Assembly (NCBI GenBank): GCA_022825825.1 | Contig: JAJDWA010000007.1 | Span: forward strand, 1 to 64,000 | Length of the DNA stretch: 64,000 nucleotides | Direction of reading: 5' to 3' | Origin: Candidatus Poribacteria bacterium | Lineage (GTDB): Bacteria > Poribacteria > WGA-4E > WGA-3G | Shown here: positions 7,144 to 15,022 of the stretch, piece by piece | How positions within the stretch are numbered: the first letter of the stretch is position 1 | How the letters are laid out: each line of letters begins with the position of its first letter | The notes under the pieces: model-generated | Database searches by the model: none | Told to the model about the DNA's origin: nothing | The model's input: the letters and a program-made list of their open reading frames with translations, nothing else | Program-made: the position numbers and the translations under genes

Positions 7144-9291
7144 ATGTCCCGTCAAATTTTTCAGTTTACCGTTATTTTCCTAATTCCTTTCCTGTTTCTT
7201 GCCTGTTCACAACAACACCCAGAAAGATCAATTAAACAAGAAGCCGTTGAGGTTGAAATACCGCCTTATGCGCGACATCTCAAAGGCTTTAAAATTTGCC
7301 TTGATCCTGGACACGGTGGACAAGGACACATCCCAGGTTACAAACGCGGTCCGACAGGTCTTCGCGAGGCAGAAATCAACTTAAAGGTTGCTTTCTATCT
7401 AAAAAAGATGTTGGAACAAGCCGAGGCGACCGTGATCATGACTCGCGTTGACGATTCATACATCAGTCTCGCCGAACGTAGTCAAATTGCTAACAAAAAT
7501 CAAGCCGATTTTTTCATATCGCTGCACCATAACGGTCTTGATAATAATCCAGAAATAAACTACACCTCAACGTGGTATCATGGTGATGCTGACGACTCTC
7601 GTCCGAGTCTTGATCTTGCGCGCTATATTCAACAAGGCATTTCTGATGCGCTCCACTTACCAAAATCTACAGCAACAGGATTATATTCTGATAAACTAAT
7701 TGTTGCCTCAGGTTTCGGTGTATTGCGGTTGACGAAATGTCCAGCAGTTGTATGTGAAGCGTCTTTTTATACGAATCCAGAAGAGGAAGCAAGACTGAAA
7801 CAAGATGACTACCTCAAAAGAGAAGCTTATGGATATTTTCTCGGTATTGCTCGTTATGTTGAAGCAGGGTTTCCAAAAGGTGCCCTGATAACACCTAAAC
7901 ATGAATCGGTTGTCCAAGCCAAAACACCTACGCTTAAGATTCAGGTAAAGGATGGATTACATGAACGGGGTGCATGGATGCTCAAACGCCAGCAAATTTT
8001 CAGTAATACTATTCAAGTAAAAATAGATAGTGTGAACGTGCCGTTTAAATATGACCGTGGGACAGATATAATCACTGTCCATATCAAAGAACCTTTGTCT
8101 AACGGAATTCATTTAGTCCAAACAGAGTTGGTAAATTATTATGGGAATCATAGCTTACCGAAGCCACAGCAGTTTAAGGTAGCACCGCCTGCGGCTAAAC
8201 TACAGCTGAGCGCGTGGGCAGGGACCCTTCCCTATGATGGTAAAAGCTACGTCGGTATCACTGTAACCGCTTTTGATGCAGATGGAATGCCGATTGCAGA
8301 TGACGAATTCATCAAAGCAAAAACTACCAGCGGTACCCTCACTGATACCGAGGATCTTTCAAAAGATGGTACGTCACACTTTTATCTGCGGGCTCCTGAT
8401 ACACCCGGCTCCGCAATAGTAGAAGCAGCCTATGGACAAACTCGTAAATCACTAAAAATCCATTTCGCAGATATTACTCACGGAATTGTCCAAGGTCAGG
8501 TTTCTGATGCGAATTCTGGCAATCCGATTGCTGATGTCCATTTGCATGCCGATTCTGAGTTAACTGCCATTTCAGACATTCAAGGACACTACTTTATTAG
8601 GACCAATTCTGCAATAAAAAATTCGCTTGAAACAACACTTCACCTTTCAAAACCGGGCTTTTATCCTGATAAACGCCAAATTCGCATTGAACCGAATAAG
8701 GCAACAGTCGTTAACGCGAAACTGCACGCTATTGCCGACGGTGCTTTTGCCAAAACTGTTCTCGTGCTTGACTCACAGACGGATACACCTAAAACACACC
8801 AACTTATCACAAAATTGAAAGATATGTTGGAACTTGCTGGTGCAAAGGTTTATGATGTTCATATCCTTGGACAAAAAGTTTCTACGAAAAAAAACATTGA
8901 AAAGGTTAATAACATCAAAGATGAGGGATATTACCTACAAATAAACCATACCTCACAACATAAAGGTAAACCTTTAGTTGTTGCTGCACATAACCTCGGC
9001 AATCAAGGCACAGAGACGTTTCAAAAACGGATCCTTGAACAATTCAACCAAAAACTTTTCGAAACACCAATTGTCACTGTGCAGGATAGGAAAACACCTA
9101 TAATCCAACAAACAAATAAAATGGCGATGACGCTCGAAATACAGACCTTAGATTATCCTGGGACCACCACTGAGCAGGAAGCATCTGCTATTTTCATAGG
9201 TGCTTGGCTTTTCCTAAAAAAGGAAACAGAGATTGATGCGGAAAAAATTGAACGTTTCATGTTATACTTAAACGAAGCGCGAGGTGAATGA
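7144..9291 (+). CDS. N-acetylmuramoyl-L-alanine amidase lipoprotein with degenerate second amidase-like domain
   Basis: 715 residues, far longer than a usual amidase. The N-terminus has a signal sequence with a loose lipobox (PFLFLACSQQ). Residues about 50-240 are an Amidase_3 zinc hydrolase: DPGHGG (His57), REAEIN (Glu75/77), SLHHNG (His128) and CEASFYTN (Glu205), which cleaves the amide between MurNAc and the stem peptide. Two beta-rich segments follow, the second carboxypeptidase-regulatory-like (GIVQGQVSDANSGNPIADV, near 445-520). Residues about 540-705 resemble a second amidase fold (LKDMLELAGAKVYDV, YYLQINHTS, AMTLEIQTLDYPG) but lack the zinc ligands. Overlaps the next gene by ATGA, so translation is coupled to a dipeptide epimerase. 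Confidence 0.87.
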   Translation: MSRQIFQFTVIFLIPFLFLACSQQHPERSIKQEAVEVEIPPYARHLKGFKICLDPGHGGQGHIPGYKRGPTGLREAEINLKVAFYLKKMLEQAEATVIMTRVDDSYISLAERSQIANKNQADFFISLHHNGLDNNPEINYTSTWYHGDADDSRPSLDLARYIQQGISDALHLPKSTATGLYSDKLIVASGFGVLRLTKCPAVVCEASFYTNPEEEARLKQDDYLKREAYGYFLGIARYVEAGFPKGALITPKHESVVQAKTPTLKIQVKDGLHERGAWMLKRQQIFSNTIQVKIDSVNVPFKYDRGTDIITVHIKEPLSNGIHLVQTELVNYYGNHSLPKPQQFKVAPPAAKLQLSAWAGTLPYDGKSYVGITVTAFDADGMPIADDEFIKAKTTSGTLTDTEDLSKDGTSHFYLRAPDTPGSAIVEAAYGQTRKSLKIHFADITHGIVQGQVSDANSGNPIADVHLHADSELTAISDIQGHYFIRTNSAIKNSLETTLHLSKPGFYPDKRQIRIEPNKATVVNAKLHAIADGAFAKTVLVLDSQTDTPKTHQLITKLKDMLELAGAKVYDVHILGQKVSTKKNIEKVNNIKDEGYYLQINHTSQHKGKPLVVAAHNLGNQGTETFQKRILEQFNQKLFETPIVTVQDRKTPIIQQTNKMAMTLEIQTLDYPGTTTEQEASAIFIGAWLFLKKETEIDAEKIERFMLYLNEARGE

Positions 9292-10298
9292 CGGTGCACA
9301 TTGCTTCGAAAATTACCAAACTGCAACTTAATCATCCATTCAAGATTTCGCGAAGGGCGACAGACGCATACAGAGAAGTAATATCAGTAGAAATTGACGG
9401 TGGTATCGGGGAAGCTGCACCAGCGAAGTTCTACGGTGAAACTGTTCAGACAGTAGAAACAGCATTAGAGAATCTTTCCTCAGCATTTGGTGGTAATCTG
9501 GACGAAATTCAGGATGTAATGGCAGGGATTGAATCAACTCTGGGCGGCAATTATGCCGCAAAATCTGCCATTGATATGGCACTGCACGATAGGTTAGGTA
9601 AAAAACTTGGAGTCCCGCTTTACAAACTCTGGGGACTCAACCCACAAAAAACACCGTGCACCTCGTTTACCATCGGTCTTGATGAACCATCAGTCATGGC
9701 GGAAAAGGCTTTACAGGCTGAAGCATATCCGATTCTCAAAGTTAAGCTCGGAACATCTTGTGATATTGAGGTACTTCAAACACTTCGTAACGTAACAGAC
9801 AAACCGATCTATGTCGATGCAAACACAGCCTGGACACCCAAAGAGGCAATTGAGAAAATCCATCAACTCGCACAGTACGGTGTGGAATTAATAGAACAAC
9901 CTACAAAACCTGACGACATAGCAGGACTTAAGTACGTCCGCGAGTATTCAGAATTACCGATTATCGCAGATGAAAGCGTGAAACGAGCCAGTGATATTCC
10001 CGCATTGGCAGGAGCTGTAGATGGAATTAATATTAAATTGGTCAAATGTGGTGGCTTATTAGAAGCACTTCAGATGATACATGTGGCACGCGCGCACGGT
10101 TTACTTGTTATGCTCGGTTGTATGATAGAGAGTTCGCTCGGTATTACCGCTGCAGCGCACCTAACACCACTTGTAGATTATGCAGATTTAGATGGAAATT
10201 TGTTAATTTCAAATGATCCATATATCGGTGTAACGCTTGATAAAGGTAAATTGATTTTACCCGATCGTCCTGGCATTGGGGTCTTAACAACAACATAG
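9288..10298 (+). CDS. Dipeptide epimerase (L-Ala-D/L-Glu epimerase type, enolase superfamily)
   Basis: 336 residues, typical for the family. N-terminal capping domain, then a TIM barrel with all expected residues: ILKVKLG (Lys151/153), YVDANTAW (Asp177), LIEQPTKP (Glu203), IADESVK (Asp228) and NIKLVKCGG (Lys250). Members epimerise L-Ala-D-Glu released from murein so that the peptide can be degraded. The 4-bp overlap with a murein amidase gene supports this role in cell wall recycling. Specificity for other dipeptides is possible, since this family is promiscuous. Confidence 0.85.
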   Translation: MTVHIASKITKLQLNHPFKISRRATDAYREVISVEIDGGIGEAAPAKFYGETVQTVETALENLSSAFGGNLDEIQDVMAGIESTLGGNYAAKSAIDMALHDRLGKKLGVPLYKLWGLNPQKTPCTSFTIGLDEPSVMAEKALQAEAYPILKVKLGTSCDIEVLQTLRNVTDKPIYVDANTAWTPKEAIEKIHQLAQYGVELIEQPTKPDDIAGLKYVREYSELPIIADESVKRASDIPALAGAVDGINIKLVKCGGLLEALQMIHVARAHGLLVMLGCMIESSLGITAAAHLTPLVDYADLDGNLLISNDPYIGVTLDKGKLILPDRPGIGVLTTT

Positions 10299-10347
10299 AA
10301 AGAAAAATACATCGTCAAGACATACGAGTCTTCGTTAAAAAGCCAAT

Positions 10348-11280
10348 ATGGCAGAAAATATAGAACAGCCTACATATACTGAATCATCAGTCCCGCGCGG
10401 GCAGTACGACACCGTTTCAAAAAAAGTTATTCAAGATAACCCGGAGGATTGGATTAAGTTTTGCCTTGGTATACCGGACGCCCAGGTTATCCAAGTTCTT
10501 GATACTGAGCAACCGACTGTCAAATCAAATCGTGCGGATAGTTTTATACATGCGAATGTTAACGGCAAAAATGCTGTTATACATTTTGAGATACAGACGC
10601 GCGATAGTACGGAAATTCCTATGCCACACCGTATAGCAGGTTACGCGGGAAGATGTATTGAAAGTTTTGGATTGCCTGTCTACTCACATGTCATTTATTT
10701 GCACCCCGATGCAGGTCGCAATGACCCAGGACAATACATTCAAGAGATGTCTGGATATAATATTTTAATCCAATACAAGGTGATTAGACTATGTGAATTA
10801 GAAGGTCAAAACGTTCTGGATGCTAAGATCAAAGGATTAATTCCATTTGCGCCACTCATGAAACCTAAAGAAAACACGAGTTCTGAGGAGTGGTTGCGTC
10901 AATGTGTTCAGGTTGCTAAATCCGTGACACAAAATGCACCGCATCAAGCGGATTATCTTACCAACCTGGGTATTTTAAGTGGTATAATATTAGACTACGA
11001 AATCATTCGTGATACTATTTTGGAGGAAACCATGCAAGAATCGTCTGTTATCCAACACTTCACACAACAAGGTATTGAACAAGGTATTGAACAAGGTATG
11101 CGAAAAGGCACTATTGATGCTATACTTGAAGTGCTTGAGGGACAATTTCAATCTGATGAAGCTCAAATCCTGAAACCTTTACTTGAAAACATTGAAGAAA
11201 TGCAACGCCTTAAACAATTGCTTCGCGAGGCAGCACGGGCAAACACTCTTGAAGAATTCAAACAAACGTTAGAGGGATAG
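10348..11280 (+). CDS. PD-(D/E)XK nuclease-family protein (Rpn/transposase-like)
   Basis: 310 residues. A core DSFIHANVNGKNAVIHFEIQ shows the D...ExQ pattern of PD-(D/E)XK nucleases of the Rpn/YhgA-like group, followed by MPHRIAGYAGR and SHVIYLHPDAG blocks common in these proteins. The C-terminus has the QGIEQGIEQGM repeat (encoded by a short DNA direct repeat at about 11070-11099) and an amphipathic helical tail. Such proteins are often multicopy and mobile, and promote recombination or act as nucleases. It lies 11 bp before the SDR gene but is probably unrelated to it in function. Confidence 0.75.
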   Translation: MAENIEQPTYTESSVPRGQYDTVSKKVIQDNPEDWIKFCLGIPDAQVIQVLDTEQPTVKSNRADSFIHANVNGKNAVIHFEIQTRDSTEIPMPHRIAGYAGRCIESFGLPVYSHVIYLHPDAGRNDPGQYIQEMSGYNILIQYKVIRLCELEGQNVLDAKIKGLIPFAPLMKPKENTSSEEWLRQCVQVAKSVTQNAPHQADYLTNLGILSGIILDYEIIRDTILEETMQESSVIQHFTQQGIEQGIEQGMRKGTIDAILEVLEGQFQSDEAQILKPLLENIEEMQRLKQLLREAARANTLEEFKQTLEG

Positions 11281-11291
11281 GAGAGCTTAAA

Positions 11292-12005
11292 ATGACAAAA
11301 CAGAACCGAAATGTCCTTATCACGGGCGGAACCGGTATATTAGGTAGTGCTGTCACCAAAGCTTACATTACCCAAGGCGATACCGTGGCGGTCACATATC
11401 TGTTTGATAATGAGGTTGAACGTTTCAAGCAGCACAATCCTGAACTTAGCGAAGATGTTACCTTCCTGTTTGCAAACGTTACCGAAGAATCAGAGGTTCA
11501 AAATACCATACAAGAGTTCATTACCCAATTTGGTCATCTGGATATATTAGTAAACATCGTTGGTGGATTTGTAGGTGGAATCCCGACTGCAGAACTTGAG
11601 ACCGACAGATGGGATTTCATGATGAACCTCAACCTCAAATCTGTTTTTCTCTGTTGCAAGACGGTGATTCCACACATGACGGAACGGGGTTATGGCAAAA
11701 TTGTTAACGTCTCTGCACGTGCAGGACTAAAAGGTGAGGCAGGACTGAGCGCTTACTGTGTCTCTAAGGGCGGTGTACGCACTTTAACTGAAGCATTAGC
11801 CGGGGAAGTTATGGATTCTGGTATCAACGTTAATGCAATCATGCCAAGTATTATGGACACCCCTGCTAATCGTGAAGCAATGCCAGATGAAGACCATAGC
11901 CGGTGGGTCAATACAACAGATGTTGCCAAGGTTATCTGCTTTCTTACATCTGATGATGCATCTATAATCAACGGTGCTGCTATACCTGTTTATGGTAGGG
12001 CATAG
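11292..12005 (+). CDS. SDR-family oxidoreductase (3-oxoacyl-ACP reductase-like)
   Basis: 237 residues, classical short-chain dehydrogenase size. Rossmann glycine motif ITGGTGILGSA near residue 10, NIVGGFVGG in place of the usual NNAG, catalytic serine in NVSARAGLKGEAG and the YxxxK pair in AYCVSKGG. The C-terminus has the usual GAAIPVYG ending. GGATAGGAGAGC upstream of ATG provides the ribosome binding site. Substrate cannot be predicted from sequence. Confidence 0.85.
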   Translation: MTKQNRNVLITGGTGILGSAVTKAYITQGDTVAVTYLFDNEVERFKQHNPELSEDVTFLFANVTEESEVQNTIQEFITQFGHLDILVNIVGGFVGGIPTAELETDRWDFMMNLNLKSVFLCCKTVIPHMTERGYGKIVNVSARAGLKGEAGLSAYCVSKGGVRTLTEALAGEVMDSGINVNAIMPSIMDTPANREAMPDEDHSRWVNTTDVAKVICFLTSDDASIINGAAIPVYGRA

Positions 12006-12240
12006 TCTATTTTTTATCAAGACATGTTGTCCACGCCACAATTCTAATCATGGGTGTATTAACAACAACATCTTCCCATTAATTGCGGAGGTTTTGTTTT
12101 CACCCATCCCATCAAATTAATTTCCTATTGCTAAAAAAATAAGATTATTCTGCTGAAAAAATAAGCAATTTGTAATTCAATGACTGTTTTCGATCCTTGA
12201 AATTATAGAGAGTGCTTGTCATTAAGCATTTCTACGTACT
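12006..12240. other. Upstream part of a 327-nt intergenic region
   Basis: AT-rich with no gene. It would hold any activator site for the sigma-54 promoter that follows. TGCTTGTCATTAAGCA near 12213 is a weak dyad, too short to call an NtrC site with confidence. Confidence 0.4.
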
Positions 12241-12257
12241 TGGCACTAATTTTGCTA
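12241..12257 (+). promoter_or_regulatory. Sigma-54 (RpoN) promoter for the nitrate assimilation regulator
   Basis: TGGCAC, five bases, TTGCT: both the -24 GG and -12 GC elements are present at the exact 10-nt spacing of the sigma-54 consensus. The predicted start is about 12 nt downstream, leaving a 5' leader of roughly 65 nt before the ANTAR gene at 12333. Nitrogen-controlled sigma-54 transcription fits the nitrate genes downstream. Confidence 0.75.
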
Positions 12258-12332
12258 TATGTTTTATGTGAGCCTTAATTAGGCACTTTTACTTGCATTG
12301 TATCGGATTTAGAAAGGTTTAAATTCAATAGA

Positions 12333-12935
12333 ATGGAAAAAGTCTCCAAAACACAGAATCTATTAATCGTTGATGATGATGTAAATCGGATAAATCAATT
12401 AAATCAAGTCTTTGAAGCAAGCAGATATAATGTCTTAGCGCACGTACGACTCCAACAAGATATTCTGCAACGCGTCGAACAGACTAATCCGGACATCATT
12501 CTGATTGGCGCAGACTCGCCTTGTAATGAAACTTTAGACACCGTTGCATCAATCAACCAAAATCATCCGTGTCCGATTGTTATGTTTGCACAGGATGAGC
12601 GTTCCGAGACAATTCAAAACGCTACGTTGGCTGGTGTTTCCGCGTATGTTGTGGGTGAACTGAGTAAGGAACGGATTAAAACAATTATTAAAGCGGCTGT
12701 TGCGCGTTTTGGAAAGTTTCGAGCATTGCAGCAAGAACTTGAAAAAACGAAAACAAGCCTTGCCGAACGTAAGATCATCGAACGCGCAAAGGAAATTGTT
12801 GCGCAGCAACGCGGCACAACTGAAGCAGAAGCATATCAAACTTTACGAAAAATGGCGATGGATCGTAGAAAACGACTTGCAGAAATTGCGCAAGATGTCT
12901 TGTCAATCGCAGAAGTATTGACAAACAAGACATAA
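12333..12935 (+). CDS. NasT/AmiR-type ANTAR antiterminator response regulator
   Basis: 200 residues. Residues about 8-125 form a receiver-like domain (LLIVDDDVNRINQL) and about 140-197 a helical ANTAR RNA-binding domain (LAERKIIERAKEIV, TTEAEAYQTLRKMAMDRRKR). ANTAR proteins bind paired hexaloop hairpins in mRNA leaders and prevent termination; such a leader follows at 12975. In the receiver the usual phosphoacceptor position is Gly (IILIGADSP, where NasT-like proteins have Asp four residues before the Pro), so control by phosphorylation is unlikely. No NasS-type nitrate sensor gene lies nearby. It is followed by nirA, the transporter gene and narB. Confidence 0.88.
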   Translation: MEKVSKTQNLLIVDDDVNRINQLNQVFEASRYNVLAHVRLQQDILQRVEQTNPDIILIGADSPCNETLDTVASINQNHPCPIVMFAQDERSETIQNATLAGVSAYVVGELSKERIKTIIKAAVARFGKFRALQQELEKTKTSLAERKIIERAKEIVAQQRGTTEAEAYQTLRKMAMDRRKRLAEIAQDVLSIAEVLTNKT

Positions 12936-12974
12936 GAAAATCTGATCGCTATATTTTAGATTAAGATAAAGTGC

Positions 12975-13043
12975 TCGTTCAACGTTGAACGGTACAACTA
13001 AATAAAAAAGAATAACAAAACACCTAACCAATGTAGGTTGGGT
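12975..13043 (+). promoter_or_regulatory. ANTAR-responsive RNA leader: two hexaloop hairpins (P1 and P2)
   Basis: P1 is 12975-12992: TCGTTC / GAACGG enclosing the hexaloop AACGTT. P2 is 13022-13043: ACCTAACC / GGTTGGGT enclosing the hexaloop AATGTA. Both loops carry A at position 1 and G at position 4, the two conserved loop bases of known ANTAR targets, and the hairpins are 29 nt apart. They lie between the ANTAR regulator gene and nirA, directly before an intrinsic terminator. Inferred role: binding of the regulator allows readthrough into nirA, the transporter gene and narB. Confidence 0.8.
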
Positions 13044-13052
13044 TCGGACAGA

Positions 13053-13099
13053 GGTGTCCATTTGGCAAAAGCATTGCGCTTGCCGATGGACGCCTTTTT
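13053..13099 (+). terminator. Intrinsic terminator in the nitrate operon leader (antitermination target)
   Basis: GGTGTCCATTTGGCAA pairs with TTGCCGATGGACGCC (15 bp with one bulged T), followed by TTTTTG TTTT. A small alternative hairpin GGACA-GAGG-TGTCC (13046-13059) begins three nt after P2 and uses part of the terminator's 5' arm, so it could act as antiterminator. ACACCT (13020-13025) can also pair with AGGTGT (13052-13057). It lies about 200 nt before nirA. Confidence 0.85.
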
Positions 13100-13102
13100 G
13101 TT

Positions 13103-13209
13103 TTATAGTAAAGCCGAAAAATATGTAGACAGGTATGATTTCATGCCTCTCTGCTGGCGAGGTTTCCTAACTTCGCCCTGTGTATAGGTAATTTTAGATT
13201 TTACTATAA
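13103..13209. repeat. Dispersed MITE-like repeat, copy 1
   Basis: TTATAGTAAA (13103-13112) and TTTACTATAA (13200-13209) are perfect 10-bp terminal inverted repeats. Inside is a hairpin GGCGAGGTT / AACTTCGCC near 13155-13177. Related sequence occurs at 36618-36675 (opposite orientation) and 43181-43230. It fills the gap between the terminator and nirA. Confidence 0.6.
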
Positions 13210-13296
13210 CTTTACATCGGTATTCATAAGATAGCAGATACATATTTATGAACAACACTTACTGAACGTCACATTTTTAATATAGGAGATTCAAAG

Positions 13297-14847
13297 ATGA
13301 ACCAACTTGAGAAGAAAATACGGTTGAAGCGAACAAATGTTCCGAAAAAAAGAAAACCCAAACTTCATCCTGCTGAGGTACTCAAACGTGAAAAAAACGG
13401 TCTTGAGGTGATAGACGACATTCCACACTACGTCCGGAATGGGTGGGAGTCAATTCCACCAGAAAAACGCGACAGACTTAAGTGGGTAGGCGTATTCTAC
13501 CGCCGACAGACACCGGGTGCTTTTATGATGCGTCTTAGAATGTCAAGCGGTTTTAGCAGTGCCGATCAATTTCGCACCATCGCCTCAATCAGTGAAGCGG
13601 ACGGACCGGGCTTTGTTGATCTCACTACTCGTCAGCAGATTCAACTACGTGGATTTGCGATTGAAAATGTACAAAACATCTGGAACCAGCTTGAAGAGGT
13701 CGGTTTAAATTCACTTCAAACTGGGTTTGACAATATCCGAGGTGTTATAGGTTGTCCAGTTGCTGGACTGACACCGAATGAGTTGTTTGATGCTTCACCA
13801 GTCGCAAAAAAGTACACCGACATTATTGTGGACAATAAGGAATTTACTGATATTCCACGTAAGTTTAATGTCGGCATTACAGGATGTTTGGAAAACTGTA
13901 CACACGCAGCATCCCAGGATATCGCACTTACCCCTGCAGTGAAAGAGATTGATGGACAAGAAACGAAAGGTTTTAATGTCTCGGTCGGTGGGAAGATGGG
14001 GTCCGGCGGTTACACACTTGCAGAAGACCTTGATGTGTTTGTTCTACCTGAAGACGCTGCGGAGTTATGTGCCGAAATAACGTTGATTTTTAGAGATCAC
14101 GGTCCACGGACAGTTCGCAACAAATCTCGGATGGCATTTCTTATTGCTGATTGGGGCGTGGAGAAGTTTCGTAAGGAGTTAGAATCTCGTTATCCCAAAA
14201 CACTTCTACCAGCAGGAAAAGATATGCGTGGCAAGAAGAAGACAGACCACATTGGCATTTTCTCACAAAAACAGAAAAATCTTAACTATGTAGGACTTGT
14301 TGTACCGGTGGGACGCATGACAACAGCACAACTTTATGAAGTTGCACGCCTTGCTGATCAATATGGCTCTGGTGAGATTCGGTTAACTCAAGGGCAGAAT
14401 CTAATTATACCTAACGTGCCGGACGCAAAAATTGGCGAGTTAACGGCTGAGCCGCTTCTACAAGAACTCCGCTATGATCCATCAGAGATCATGCGCGGGA
14501 TGGTCAGCTGCACAGGCATTGACTACTGCCACTTCTCTCTCATTGAGACCAAAGAACGCGCAATGGAAGCAATTCGACACTTGGAGGCGAAGCTTGGCAA
14601 TACCAAACCGCTTACCGTGCATTGGTCGGGTTGTCCAAACGGATGTGGTAACCATGCAGCCGCGGATATTGGACTTCTCGGTAAAAAAACCAAAATTGAT
14701 GGGGTTGTTACTGATGCTGTTGATGTATTTGTCAAGGGAGATGCTGGTCCAAATCCCAAAATCGGAGCAAAGTTATTAGAAAATGTACCTTGCGACGATT
14801 TACCACAAGTGCTTGAAGGGCTTGTCCCCTATCTGTCAAAAAAATAA
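13297..14847 (+). CDS. nirA: Ferredoxin-type nitrite reductase (siroheme, [4Fe-4S])
   Basis: 516 residues, normal for assimilatory NirA. It reduces nitrite to ammonium with six electrons from ferredoxin, in the cytoplasm. Two ferrodoxin-like halves are visible (SSADQFRTIASISEADG and MTTAQLYEVARLADQYG). Cluster/siroheme ligands are Cys405 and Cys411 in SCTGIDYC and Cys446 and Cys450 in SGCPNGCGNH. ATAGGAGATTCAAAG precedes the ATG. It is the first structural gene after the ANTAR leader; the transporter and nitrate reductase genes follow. Sulfite reductase is the alternative, but the context favours nitrite. Confidence 0.92.
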   Translation: MNQLEKKIRLKRTNVPKKRKPKLHPAEVLKREKNGLEVIDDIPHYVRNGWESIPPEKRDRLKWVGVFYRRQTPGAFMMRLRMSSGFSSADQFRTIASISEADGPGFVDLTTRQQIQLRGFAIENVQNIWNQLEEVGLNSLQTGFDNIRGVIGCPVAGLTPNELFDASPVAKKYTDIIVDNKEFTDIPRKFNVGITGCLENCTHAASQDIALTPAVKEIDGQETKGFNVSVGGKMGSGGYTLAEDLDVFVLPEDAAELCAEITLIFRDHGPRTVRNKSRMAFLIADWGVEKFRKELESRYPKTLLPAGKDMRGKKKTDHIGIFSQKQKNLNYVGLVVPVGRMTTAQLYEVARLADQYGSGEIRLTQGQNLIIPNVPDAKIGELTAEPLLQELRYDPSEIMRGMVSCTGIDYCHFSLIETKERAMEAIRHLEAKLGNTKPLTVHWSGCPNGCGNHAAADIGLLGKKTKIDGVVTDAVDVFVKGDAGPNPKIGAKLLENVPCDDLPQVLEGLVPYLSKK

Positions 14848-15022
14848 TCAATATGGATATATAATACCATTTCAAAAAATAAGATTTCCAATATAAGATT
14901 ATAGGTTGAAATTGATGAAGAATATAAGAGGCGCAATGAATTGCGCGACTACGAATCAGTTTTTTGTTTGCGAAACCTAACAACTACTGATAACTGAAAG
15001 GAAAATATAAAATAGGTGAAAA

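Noticed and set aside
12050..12072. Similarity of the GTATTAACAACAACAT stretch to the end of the epimerase gene near 10281
   Set aside because: Too short (about 15 bases, low complexity) to indicate duplication.
13062..13077. A second sigma-54-like match TGGCAA-N5-TTGCG upstream of nirA
   Set aside because: It lies wholly within the stem-loop of the intrinsic terminator, whose pairing fully explains these bases; the match is weaker than the one at 12241.
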